Positions 15,897 through 23,907 of a stretch of DNA of 64,000 nucleotides are shown here, in pieces. A program made the translations under genes and the position numbers. The notes under the pieces were generated by a model. It was not told the DNA's origin. It did not search any database and was given only the letters and a program-made list of their open reading frames with translations. Numbering within the stretch: the first letter of the stretch is position 1; each line of letters opens with the position of its first letter. This DNA is from Limnohabitans sp. Jir72. Lineage in GTDB: Bacteria > Pseudomonadota > Gammaproteobacteria > Burkholderiales > Burkholderiaceae_C. The stretch covers positions 248,001 to 312,000 of the forward strand of contig NZ_NESC01000002.1 in the NCBI RefSeq assembly GCF_003063575.1. Direction: 5' to 3'.

Positions 15897-16730
15897 ATGC
15901 CCCGTTTTGCCGCCAACCTCTCGATGATGTACCCCGACCTGCCGTTTCTGGACCGCTTTGAAGCGGCAGCCAAAGATGGCTTCAAGGCGGTGGAGTATTT
16001 GTTTCCGTATGCCTTCCCGGCCGCCGAGTTGACGGCGCGGCTGAAAGCCAATGGCTTGCAGCAAGTGCTCTTCAACACGCCTGCCGGGGGCACCGACACC
16101 GACAGCTTCAACGCCGCCTGGACCCAAGGCAGCCGGGGCACGGCCAGTGTCCCGGGCCGGGAGGCGGAGTTCCGTGCGGGTTTTGAAGCCGCTTTGGTCT
16201 ATGCCCAAGCACTGGACTGCCCACGCATCCACACCATGGTGGGCTTGCGTGCCGATGGCGCATCGGTGGAGGCAGCCGACAACACCTTGATCGGCAACTT
16301 GAAATGGGCCGCAACCCTGGCTGCACAAGACGGTCGCGATGTGCTGATCGAGCCGATCAACACGCGCAGCGTGCCGGGTTTTCACCTCAACCGCCAAGAC
16401 CACGCGCACCGCATTGCGCATGCGGTGGGTGCAGAAAACGTGAAAGTGCAAATGGACCTGTTCCATTGCCAAATCGTGGAAGGCGACCTGAGCACCAAAA
16501 TTGCGCATTACCTGCCCACGGGCCGTGTGGGTCATTTCCAGATTGCCGAAGTGCCGCAGCGCCACGAGCCGGGCACCGGCGAGTTGAACTGGACGCACAT
16601 CTTCCAGACCATCGACAAGGTGAGTACCGAATGCGGCTGGGACGGCTGGATCGGCTGCGAGTACAACCCGGCGGACGCCACGGCCGGTGGGACCTCGCGG
16701 GGCTTGGCTTGGGCGCGCCCCTACTTGTGA
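15897..16730 (+). CDS. otnI: 2-oxo-tetronate isomerase, hydroxypyruvate isomerase family
   Basis: The 277-residue TIM-barrel protein is of the Hyi/OtnI family. Conserved blocks are MPRFAANLSMMYPDLPFLDR, the metal-site region LIEPINTRSVPGFHL, MDLFHCQIVEGDL, and GHFQIAEVPQRHEPGTGELN followed by WIGCEYNPA. OtnI interconverts 2-oxo- and 3-oxo-tetronate, linking LtnD to OtnK. It is the last gene of the cluster. The 83-bp gap before it carries a degenerate short repeat (GAATCGCCACGCATCGCTCG type) of the sort scattered in many proteobacterial genomes. Confidence 0.9.
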   Translation: MPRFAANLSMMYPDLPFLDRFEAAAKDGFKAVEYLFPYAFPAAELTARLKANGLQQVLFNTPAGGTDTDSFNAAWTQGSRGTASVPGREAEFRAGFEAALVYAQALDCPRIHTMVGLRADGASVEAADNTLIGNLKWAATLAAQDGRDVLIEPINTRSVPGFHLNRQDHAHRIAHAVGAENVKVQMDLFHCQIVEGDLSTKIAHYLPTGRVGHFQIAEVPQRHEPGTGELNWTHIFQTIDKVSTECGWDGWIGCEYNPADATAGGTSRGLAWARPYL

Positions 16731-16797
16731 GCGCAGGCGGTCAGGCGACACGCTGGTGATGTGGGCGCTTGTTCTGCCAGCGAATGGCTGCAGACCT

Positions 16798-17937
16798 TCA
16801 ACGCAGTATCGCCAGCAGGGCTGACTGACGCCACCGTGGATGGGTACGCCACCACAAGGCGGCTGCTTGCCACGCGGCCAAGGCCCCCAGCACAGCCAAT
16901 GCCGACTGCACCGCCAGCGGGCCGTGCCAAGGGCTGGCCATCCCCACCCCCACCAGCAGCACCGGCCCCATCAGCAACGCCATGCCGCGACTGGCGCGAG
17001 GCCGCATGAGGGCGCCACCGACGGGTGAGCGGTGGCGGTTGCAATGCACCGCCCAACCCAGCGAAGGCAGCAGCATGGCCAGCACACTGCTCACGGCGCT
17101 GTTGCCCAGCCCCATGAGCGCGCCCAAGCACAGCAAAGCCAAGCTGGCATAAGTCAATTGTTCTGACGACAAGCCCCCCGCCCACTCAGGCAAACGGTTT
17201 AGCCCGTGAAGCACAAGCCCGACCAGCGTCGGCAAGCCAGCCATCAAGGCCAGATGCACGGCCACCATCTGCCCAGTGGACCAGCCCAGCCCCGCGCACC
17301 AGACATTGCCCAGCCACAAAGTACCCATCATCAAGCCCATGGCCGACGGGGTCAGGCAGGTGTGAAGTCCGGCGCGCTGGCCGCGGCATGCCGAGACACG
17401 TCCGCTGCCGTGCCGATCTCGTGCATACACAAGCGCGGCGCACAGCGCCAGCAAGAGGCTGACGCCCCATGGGGCTGCAGTGTCGCTGCCCGGCATGCGC
17501 CAAGCGCCACTCACCAACCCGGCAGCCACCAAGGGGTGCCAGGCCACGCGGCCCATTTGAAAAGTACTGACCCGGGTGCGTGTTTCGATCAAGGCACTCC
17601 ACAGGCCCCACACCGCCGCCAGCACCAGCAAGCCCGCGTGGGCCGCAGCCGGGCGGGCTAAGAGCCCAGGCAGCCACACGCCGCAAGCGGTCAGCACACC
17701 ACACACGCCCATCACGGACGAGGCAGTTTGAAAAGCCCAGCCACTGCCCCGGCAGACGATGCGCGCAGCCCACCACACAGCCACCGCCAACACGCCGCTG
17801 GCCATCGACCAGCCCAGGCGCATGCCCTGCTCGCCCAGCCACAACCAGCCCAGCAGCAACACCGCCCATTGCGCGACCTCGCCTGCATGCGCCAGCCATG
17901 CGTCGCTGGGGTCAGTGCGGGTTGCTGCATCAGACAT
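16798..17937 (-). CDS. Polytopic integral membrane protein of unknown function
   Basis: From the ATG at 17937 the product is 379 residues with roughly 10-12 hydrophobic segments and short loops. It is rich in Trp, Gly and Leu, with one hydrophilic Cys/Arg-rich loop (RDRHGSGRVSACRGQRAGLH). I do not recognise the family with confidence. The start overlaps the stop of the upstream oxygenase gene (ATGTCTGA), so the two are translationally coupled. No export signal other than the membrane helices is visible. Confidence 0.6.
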   Translation of the reverse strand: MSDAATRTDPSDAWLAHAGEVAQWAVLLLGWLWLGEQGMRLGWSMASGVLAVAVWWAARIVCRGSGWAFQTASSVMGVCGVLTACGVWLPGLLARPAAAHAGLLVLAAVWGLWSALIETRTRVSTFQMGRVAWHPLVAAGLVSGAWRMPGSDTAAPWGVSLLLALCAALVYARDRHGSGRVSACRGQRAGLHTCLTPSAMGLMMGTLWLGNVWCAGLGWSTGQMVAVHLALMAGLPTLVGLVLHGLNRLPEWAGGLSSEQLTYASLALLCLGALMGLGNSAVSSVLAMLLPSLGWAVHCNRHRSPVGGALMRPRASRGMALLMGPVLLVGVGMASPWHGPLAVQSALAVLGALAAWQAAALWWRTHPRWRQSALLAILR

Positions 17938-18628
17938 GGGCATACCCGTGCAACTGGTCCGAGCCGCCTGCAGCATGCACGCTCACATTAAAAGACACGA
18001 TCACCCGGTCGGCGCTGCCGTGGTAGGGCATGGCCTGGTGCGCCAGCCACGAGGGGAACACCACCAGCTGGCCGGGCACAGGCTCAATGTCAAGGTGCGC
18101 GTTTTGCAAATAGGCGTTGCCAAAGTCCATGGCCGCGCCGCCCAGACGGTTGAAGTGCGGGCCATAAAACCGCGTCACGCCGTTGGCCGCTGCCAGCACC
18201 GGGTGCTGGCAGCGCTGCTCGGGCGGGTCGACCTGCAGGCAATACACCCCTGACCACGAACAGTTGCCGTGCGTGTGCACATCGTGGTGGCTGCCCTGGC
18301 TGGAGATTTGGAACCAGATGCCGCGCAGCGCGATCTGAAAGCCCGGTTTGGCCTCGGGCCAGGCGCCTTGGTTGGCCAGCACCACGGTCTGGCGCACGCT
18401 GTCCACGATGAAGCGCACCAGCTGCTCCCACTCGGCCAAGCGAATGCGTTGCAGCAAATCGTCGCGGCTGGCGTAGAAAGCTTTGGGCTCACCCGACACG
18501 GCCGGGTCGGTGGCACGCAGGGTCTGAAACACCCGCACCAGCACGGCGTTGACGGCCTCGGCTTGCGCAAAACGGTGCACGCCGATGGGCGTGTGCCACA
18601 ACTGGTGGAGTGGGTCGGGCTGGAGCAT
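17930..18628 (-). CDS. TIGR02466-type putative 2OG-Fe(II) oxygenase
   Basis: The 232-residue protein resembles the putative 2-oxoglutarate/Fe(II) oxygenase family (PF13759/TIGR02466 type). Visible features are IWFQISSQGSHHDVHTHGNC (HxH iron ligands), then SWSGVYCLQVDPPEQ, and the C-terminal VVFPSWLAHQAMPYHGSADR with a third His and an Arg for 2-oxoglutarate, then VIVSFNVSV. The substrate is unknown. It ends in an overlap with the membrane-protein gene and lies 27 bp downstream of the mocA-like gene, so it may sit at the tail of the cox transcript. Confidence 0.78.
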   Translation of the reverse strand: MLQPDPLHQLWHTPIGVHRFAQAEAVNAVLVRVFQTLRATDPAVSGEPKAFYASRDDLLQRIRLAEWEQLVRFIVDSVRQTVVLANQGAWPEAKPGFQIALRGIWFQISSQGSHHDVHTHGNCSWSGVYCLQVDPPEQRCQHPVLAAANGVTRFYGPHFNRLGGAAMDFGNAYLQNAHLDIEPVPGQLVVFPSWLAHQAMPYHGSADRVIVSFNVSVHAAGGSDQLHGYAHV

Positions 18629-18655
18629 GGTGCGCTGTGGATCAGATCGTGCAGA

Positions 18656-19336
18656 TCAGGCCGTGATCATCAGATCAGCCGGCCACTTGAGCCGGTGACC
18701 GGTGCGTGCGGCCAGCGCTTCGATGTCTTCCAGCGTGTCGACATCGGTGCGGTAACGGGTGTTGGTCGTGGCCCAGGGATGGACTTGTTCAGGGTTGGCC
18801 GACTGCCATTGGCGGCAACCCACGTTGGCCGCGCCCGCCAGAATTTGGTCACGCACTTCGGCGCTGAACATGACCGGGTTGCCCGGCAGGCCATCGACCG
18901 TGGGCTGCACCACTTGCGCGCCCTCAGGCCGCTTTTTGTAGGCCCCGATCAGGTCGTTGATGTCTTGCGAATTGATCAGCGGCTGGTCGGCCAGCGCCAC
19001 CAGCACCGCGTCGAGCTTGGGCGACAGGGCTTGCAGCCCCAAACGCAGCGAAGAAATCTGACCGGCGTCCGGGTCGGGGTTGCGCACCAGCGTGACCGGG
19101 AACTCTTTCACCGCCTCTTCGATGCGGTCAGCGTAGTGGCCCAAAACCACCACCACTTCGTCCACCCCCGCGCCCGACAGCGCGATCAACTGACGGCGAA
19201 TGAGGGGCACGCCACCCAACTCCAGCAGGCTTTTGGGCCGGTGCCCCATGCGCGAGCCCGAGCCCGCCGCCAACAACACCGCGCCCACGGTGACGCGGCT
19301 GTACAAGCCCCCACCGCCTTTGAGAATGCAACCCAT
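18656..19336 (-). CDS. MocA-like molybdenum cofactor nucleotidyltransferase
   Basis: From the ATG at 19336 the 226-residue protein is an MobA/MocA-type NTP transferase: VGAVLLAAGSGSRMGHRPKS (nucleotide-binding loop), then VVVLGHYADRIEEAV, DPDAGQISSLRLG, and LVALADQPLI with the metal-binding Asp. MocA makes molybdopterin cytosine dinucleotide, the cofactor used by CO dehydrogenases of the xanthine-oxidase family. Its start lies 2 bp after the coxF-like stop, so a role in maturing the neighbouring CoxL is a sound inference. Longer frames upstream overlap that gene and are not used. Confidence 0.85.
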   Translation of the reverse strand: MGCILKGGGGLYSRVTVGAVLLAAGSGSRMGHRPKSLLELGGVPLIRRQLIALSGAGVDEVVVVLGHYADRIEEAVKEFPVTLVRNPDPDAGQISSLRLGLQALSPKLDAVLVALADQPLINSQDINDLIGAYKKRPEGAQVVQPTVDGLPGNPVMFSAEVRDQILAGAANVGCRQWQSANPEQVHPWATTNTRYRTDVDTLEDIEALAARTGHRLKWPADLMITA

Positions 19337-19338
19337 AT

Positions 19339-20445
19339 TCAGCCTCCGCAGCAAGAAGATTTGGCCGATGCTGCCACAGGGGTCAGCGCGGCTTTCGGCT
19401 CGGCAGTCAAGGCCGGGACGGCGACAGCGTCGGACGCTGTGGCTGCGGCCTTTTTGGCCCCACCGCAGCAACTGCTGGCAGCTGCCACCGGCGCGACGGT
19501 TTGGGTGCTTGTGGCCTCCTTGGGATCGGTGGCCGCAGTGGTCGAACAGCAAGACGACGAAATAGCCGCAGATGCGGCAACCGATGACGGCGCTGCAGAC
19601 GACGTGCAAGAAGCCATGGACGTTGTCAAGGCTACCTGAGCGGTAGACGCCACAGGCTCACGCCCACGCCGCGCCGCCACCACCGAGGTCAGCACGGACA
19701 GGGCAATTTCTTCAGGCGTCTGCGCGCCAATGACTGCGCCGGCCGGGGCCACGATGCGGGCCACAGCGGCAGGATCTTCACCGCTGGCGACCAAACTCTC
19801 GAGCAACACACCCGCCTTGCGCGCACTGGCTACAAACCACAGGCCCTGCGGCTGCAAGGCCAACGCGGCTTTGAGACCCTGTACATCGCGGCGGCCTTGT
19901 GTGGCCACCACCACAAAGGGCGATGCCAAACGGGCGCTCACTTGCGATACGTCGTCGCTGTCCAGCACGGTGTCGGCATCGGGAAAATCTGCAGCCCGAG
20001 CGCCGTGCGCCACCACCGCCACCCGCAAGCCCACACGCGGGGCCAGGCCGACCAGCGCACGCGCCACGGGCGAGTCACCCACCACCGTCAAGGTGGCGCT
20101 GGGCATGACCGGGTCGATGAACAATTCCAGCGTGCCGCCCGAGTGGCAAGCCATGCCGAATTCGAGCACATCGCCCAAATCGCGCTCTGCGCTTTCATCC
20201 GATGGGGCGATGCGGATCTTGCGCGGCTGGCCGTCCAGCAAAGCGCGGCGCACTGTCTTGATAACCGCCGGTTGGGCGCAGCCGCCGCCAATCCAGCCGT
20301 GGATTTGACCGTCGGCTGTGACGACCGCTTTGTCGCCCGCTTTGCCCGAGGTGGGGGCTTGGGCGCTCAAGACCGTGACCAAGGCAAAGGGCTGGTCTGC
20401 GCTTTGCAGGCGTGCGGCTTGGGTGATCCATTCGTTGCGGTTCAT
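19339..20445 (-). CDS. coxF: XdhC/CoxF family molybdenum-enzyme maturation protein with Cys-Cys tail
   Basis: The 368-residue product starts at the ATG at 20445, which follows an AAGGAG site. The XdhC/CoxI domain (SAQAPTSGKAGDKAVV, then GWIGGGCAQPAV) is followed by the Rossmann XdhC_C domain (LTVVGDSPVARALVGLAPRV). XdhC proteins protect and insert the sulfurated molybdenum cofactor. From about residue 265 the tail is low-complexity Ala/Ser/Thr/Val carrying three Cys-Cys motifs (SSCCS, SSCCGG and a terminal SSCCGG). The tail is not part of the canonical fold and may bind metal. Confidence 0.85.
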   Translation of the reverse strand: MNRNEWITQAARLQSADQPFALVTVLSAQAPTSGKAGDKAVVTADGQIHGWIGGGCAQPAVIKTVRRALLDGQPRKIRIAPSDESAERDLGDVLEFGMACHSGGTLELFIDPVMPSATLTVVGDSPVARALVGLAPRVGLRVAVVAHGARAADFPDADTVLDSDDVSQVSARLASPFVVVATQGRRDVQGLKAALALQPQGLWFVASARKAGVLLESLVASGEDPAAVARIVAPAGAVIGAQTPEEIALSVLTSVVAARRGREPVASTAQVALTTSMASCTSSAAPSSVAASAAISSSCCSTTAATDPKEATSTQTVAPVAAASSCCGGAKKAAATASDAVAVPALTAEPKAALTPVAASAKSSCCGG

Positions 20446-20469
20446 GGGGAACTCCTTCAAAGCTCAAAT

Positions 20470-21675
20470 TCAATGCAAAACGTGTCGGGCAGCGGCCAGA
20501 TCGGCCAGGCTGGCCAGCGGCACAAAACGCTCGATGCGGTTGCGGGCACGCTGCAAGGCACCCGCTGCGGGCACCTGGCGCGTGGGGTGAAACCAGGTGA
20601 TGCGGGCACCGCGTGCACGCACTTCCTGCAAAGCTGCATCCAGCAGCTCGGGCCCGTCGGTGTCAAAGCCGTCCGAAAACACCCACACGCGTGCGCCCCG
20701 GTTGAGCTGGGCGCGGGCATGCTGGCGGGCAAATTCTTGCAAGCTGGCGGCGATGCGGGTGCCGCCGCCAAAGCCTGCCGTCACGGCGTTGACCTTTTCC
20801 TGAATGGCGGGCGTGTCGCGGTGCATGTAGGGCGTGACTTCGGCCAGGCGGGTGTGGAACACAAACACGCGGGCATCGGCCTCTAAAGCAAAAGCACGGG
20901 CCACGCGCAAAAACAACGCGGCGTGTGATTCCATCGAGCGGCTCACATCGGCCAGGATGAACAGGCGCGGCGGCTCGACGCGTTTGACTTTCCAGGCCGG
21001 TTGCATCAGCTCGCCCCCCCAGGCCACGCTGCGGCGCAAGGTCTGGCGCAAAGCCAGCCGTGGCCCACGCGGGGCCACGCGCCAGCGGCGGGTGGGGCGC
21101 GCTTGCAGTTGGTCGGTGATCTGGCGCGCCAGCTGTTGCAAGGCGCTCAGCTCTTGCGGCATCCACATCTGGCCATCGCGCTGGTGCAGGGCTTCGGTGC
21201 GGCTCGCACCCCCTTGGGCGCGGGGGGTGCCGCTGCCCTGTTCGTCATGCGGACTCGATGCCGAGTCGCCTGCGGTTTGGGGCGCGGCATTCTGGCCGGG
21301 TTGGCTGGCGGGCTGTTGGGCCGCGTCCATTTGGTCGTGCATCGCCTGCACGCTTTGGCGCAGGTTGCGGCTGGGCCGGGTCTGGCCGCTGACTTTGACG
21401 CCACCGCGCAGTTTTTCGGGGTGCCAAAAACGCTCGTACACATCGGGCCACAGCTGCCATTCGCGGTGGCTGTGGCAGGCAATGGCGCGCCAGGCGGCTT
21501 GCAAAGGTTTTTCCTGCAGGGGTCCAAAGTACAGGGCTGCTTGCAGCATGGCCTGCTGTTCGGCCACGCCCACCGTGAGGCCGTGGTCGCGCAACAGCGC
21601 GGCAAAACCCGCCAGACGCTCAGACGGCGCGGTGGCCTGCGCTGGGGTGGTCGGTGCGGCCAGGTCGTGGGTCAT
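20470..21675 (-). CDS. coxE: VWA domain protein CoxE
   Basis: From the ATG at 21675 the 401-residue protein has a helical N-terminus (FAALLRDHGLTVGVAEQQAM), then a polar linker rich in Gln, Ser and Ala (about residues 120-190). A C-terminal VWA domain follows with an intact MIDAS motif: LADVSRSMESHAALFL, then TAGFGGGTRIAASLQEF and VWVFSDGFDTDGPE. CoxE works with the MoxR ATPase CoxD to assemble the CuSMoO2 centre of CO dehydrogenase. Frames extending upstream pass through the palindromic repeat array and are not credible. Confidence 0.88.
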   Translation of the reverse strand: MTHDLAAPTTPAQATAPSERLAGFAALLRDHGLTVGVAEQQAMLQAALYFGPLQEKPLQAAWRAIACHSHREWQLWPDVYERFWHPEKLRGGVKVSGQTRPSRNLRQSVQAMHDQMDAAQQPASQPGQNAAPQTAGDSASSPHDEQGSGTPRAQGGASRTEALHQRDGQMWMPQELSALQQLARQITDQLQARPTRRWRVAPRGPRLALRQTLRRSVAWGGELMQPAWKVKRVEPPRLFILADVSRSMESHAALFLRVARAFALEADARVFVFHTRLAEVTPYMHRDTPAIQEKVNAVTAGFGGGTRIAASLQEFARQHARAQLNRGARVWVFSDGFDTDGPELLDAALQEVRARGARITWFHPTRQVPAAGALQRARNRIERFVPLASLADLAAARHVLH

Positions 21676-21695
21676 ACAAACGCATTCATTGACGC

Positions 21696-22289
21696 AGGAG
21701 GCGACCCTGTGGACGGTGGTTTCGCGGGTGTGTGCCACGCCCAATCGCCCACGGGGTGGGCTCCTACAGGGGGATGGGGCCGGGTGCTCATGCTGCGGCC
21801 TTGGCCTGCAGGGTGTTTGTGCGCCGCAGACATGCTGTTGCCCCTGCCTTGGTAGGAGCCCACCCCTGTGGGCGATGGTTTCGTGGGTGTGTGCCACACC
21901 CAATCGCCCACGGGGTGGGCTCCTGCAGGGGGATGGGGCCGGGTGCTCATGCTGCGGCTTTGGCCTGCAAAGTGTTTGTGCGCCGCAGACATGCTGTTGC
22001 CCCTGCCTTGGTAGGAGCCCACCCCTGTGGGCGATGGTTTCGTGGGTGTGTGCCACACCCAATCGCCCACGGGGTGGGCTCCTACAAGGGGATGATGGGG
22101 CCGGGTGCTCATGCTGCGGCCTTGGCCTGCAGGGTGTTTGTGCGCCGCAGACATGCTGTTGCCCCTGCCTTGGTAGGAGCCCACCCTTGTGGGCGATGTT
22201 TTCGTGGGCGTGTGCCACGCCCAATCGCCCACGGGGTGGGCTCCTACAGGGGGATGGGGCCGGGTGCTCATGCTGCGGCTTTGGCCTGC
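21696..22289. repeat. Tandem array of palindromes with duplicated coxD 3' end, period 159-162 bp
   Basis: Four copies of GTGCTCATGCTGCGG start at 21784, 21943, 22105 and 22264, so spacings are 159, 162 and 159. The last copy is the true 3' end of coxD (codons for QAKAAA plus stop); the other three are duplicates of that end. Each is followed by CGCCGCAGACATGCTGTTGC and a long palindrome with arms GTAGGAGCCCACCC / GGGTGGGCTCCTAC at 21852-21927, 22011-22086 and 22173-22248. A degenerate palindrome lies at 21696-21768. This fills the 592-bp coxD-coxE gap and holds no gene. Confidence 0.9.
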
Positions 22290-23227
22290 TCGGTGCTGTT
22301 TTCGGCCACGCCCACGGTGCGGCGGCCTTCAACCAATTGGCGAAGGCGGTCGGGGCCCATCACAAAGCGGTCTTCGCGGGTCTTGAGCAGGCAGCCCAAA
22401 GTGCCCAGCACCGCCGACATGTCTTCGGGCAGGCTGTTGTGGCGCATCTGAAAGAGGGCGTTCACCCAGTCCAGGGTTTCGGCGATGCCAGGGATCTTGG
22501 CCAGGTCTTCGCGGCGCAGGCGCTGCACGAACTGCACAGCGTCTTCGACCAAGCGGGTATCGACCTCGGGCAGAGCGGCTTTGACGATGGCGATCTCTCG
22601 CGCCAGCGTCGGGTAATCGAGGTAGTGGTAAAGGCAGCGGCGGCGCAGCGCGTCCGACAACTCACGCGTGCCGTTGCTGGTCAAGATGACCTGCGGGATG
22701 TGCGTGGCGCGGATGGTGCCGATCTCGGGCACGGTGATCTGGTATTCGGCCAGCACTTCGAGCAAGAAGGCTTCAAAGGCTTCGTCGGCGCGGTCGATCT
22801 CGTCGATCAGCAGCACACAAGGGCCTGACTGGCTGATGGCGCGGAGCAGGGGGCGCTCCAGCAGGTAGTCGCGGCTGAACACATCGGACTCGCGCACACG
22901 GCCAGCGCTGTCTTTGTCGGCTTCGCTCATCCTGATCGCCATCAGCTGGCGGCCGTAGTTCCACTCGTAAGCGGCTTGCGCCAGGTCCAGACCTTCAAAG
23001 CATTGCAGGCGCACCAGGATCGCGTTTTGGGATTGCGCCAAGGCCGTGGCCAAGGCGGTTTTGCCCACGCCCGCGTCGCCCTCGAGCAACAACGGACGCT
23101 GCAAAGCCGACGCCAGCCACACGGTGGTGGCCAGGTCGGCATCGGCCAGATAACCCGCACGCTGCAGCCGCTCGCGCAGCAAGCGCTCCTGCGCTGCGGG
23201 CTGTCCGGGCTGGTCTGGCGTCGTCAT
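22268..23227 (-). CDS. coxD: MoxR-type AAA+ ATPase CoxD
   Basis: The 319-residue ATPase is of the MoxR family. Walker A is LLLEGDAGVGKTALATALA (about residues 50-68), Walker B is CVLLIDEIDRADEAFEAFLL, sensor 1 is VILTSNGTRELSDALRRRC, and LYHYLDYPTLAREI is the typical MoxR continuation. CoxD partners with the VWA protein CoxE in chaperoning the metal site of CO dehydrogenase. The last codons (AEQAKAAA type) are also copied three times downstream in the repeat array. The start follows the coxG stop by 2 bp. Confidence 0.9.
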   Translation of the reverse strand: MTTPDQPGQPAAQERLLRERLQRAGYLADADLATTVWLASALQRPLLLEGDAGVGKTALATALAQSQNAILVRLQCFEGLDLAQAAYEWNYGRQLMAIRMSEADKDSAGRVRESDVFSRDYLLERPLLRAISQSGPCVLLIDEIDRADEAFEAFLLEVLAEYQITVPEIGTIRATHIPQVILTSNGTRELSDALRRRCLYHYLDYPTLAREIAIVKAALPEVDTRLVEDAVQFVQRLRREDLAKIPGIAETLDWVNALFQMRHNSLPEDMSAVLGTLGCLLKTREDRFVMGPDRLRQLVEGRRTVGVAENSTEQAKAAA

Positions 23228-23229
23228 GC

Positions 23230-23895
23230 TCAGGCCTTCTTGCCAAACAAACCGCCCACCCAGCTCTTGAGCAAAGCCCAGAAGATGGCCAGACCGTTGA
23301 TTTCGCGGGCCACCACGGGGGCTTTGGGCGCAGCGGCAGGTGCCGCAGCCTCACCACCCGATGCAGCACCCGATGCAACAGCAGAGGCATCCCCCGTTGC
23401 AGCCGTCGCAGCCGCAGGCGAACCCTCAGCCGCAGGCAAGGTCAGCGCGGTCTGGCGGAAGTTCTCGACAAACTGCGCCAGCAGCATGTCGGACACTTGC
23501 ACCATCATGCGGCCACCGAATTGCGCGAACTTGCCGTTGACGATCACCGCGGCCTGGCCGTTCAGCACGCAGTGCGCCGGGTTGGCCGGGTCGGCGGTGA
23601 TGATCGCGGTCAGGTCCATCGAGGCGGACGAGCCGCCCTTGTCAGCACCTTTGCCGCGCAAGACCATCTTGCGCTCAGCGGCCACGGCTTCGATCACGTC
23701 CACGGTGCCGCCGAACTGCGCGACAGCCGGGCCGACCTTGACCTTGACGCCGCCCTTGAACGAGGTCTCAGACAGCTGCTCGGTGATTTCGGCACCGGGC
23801 ATGCAGTTGGCTGTCGCCTTCAGGTCGGTGAGCAAGGCCCACGCTCGTGCGGCATCCACATCGAGCGGGTATTGTTTGTCGAGTTTGACTTCCAT
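23230..23895 (-). CDS. coxG: CO dehydrogenase subunit G (CoxG, SRPBCC domain)
   Basis: Residues 1-150 of this 221-residue protein form the SRPBCC/CoxG fold: LDVDAARAWALLTDLKATAN, then CMPGAE, FKGGVKVKVGPAVAQFGGTV and VNGKFAQFGGRMMVQVSDML. An Ala/Pro-rich linker (about residues 160-190) leads to a C-terminal hydrophobic helix (LAIFWALLKSWVGGLFGKKA). CoxG is thought to recruit CO dehydrogenase to the membrane, and the terminal helix fits an anchor. It lies 12 bp after coxL and 2 bp before coxD. Confidence 0.92.
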   Translation of the reverse strand: MEVKLDKQYPLDVDAARAWALLTDLKATANCMPGAEITEQLSETSFKGGVKVKVGPAVAQFGGTVDVIEAVAAERKMVLRGKGADKGGSSASMDLTAIITADPANPAHCVLNGQAAVIVNGKFAQFGGRMMVQVSDMLLAQFVENFRQTALTLPAAEGSPAAATAATGDASAVASGAASGGEAAAPAAAPKAPVVAREINGLAIFWALLKSWVGGLFGKKA

Positions 23896-23907
23896 TTTCT
23901 TTCCTGA

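Noticed and set aside
21696..22289. CRISPR-like array
   Set aside because: Units are about 160 bp with near-identical content and no variable spacers, and no cas genes are nearby; it is a tandem repeat of palindromes.
20834..22828. 664-codon plus-strand open frame
   Set aside because: Antisense to coxE and coxD and through the repeat array; its composition reflects the GC bias of the opposite strand and it has no recognisable domains.
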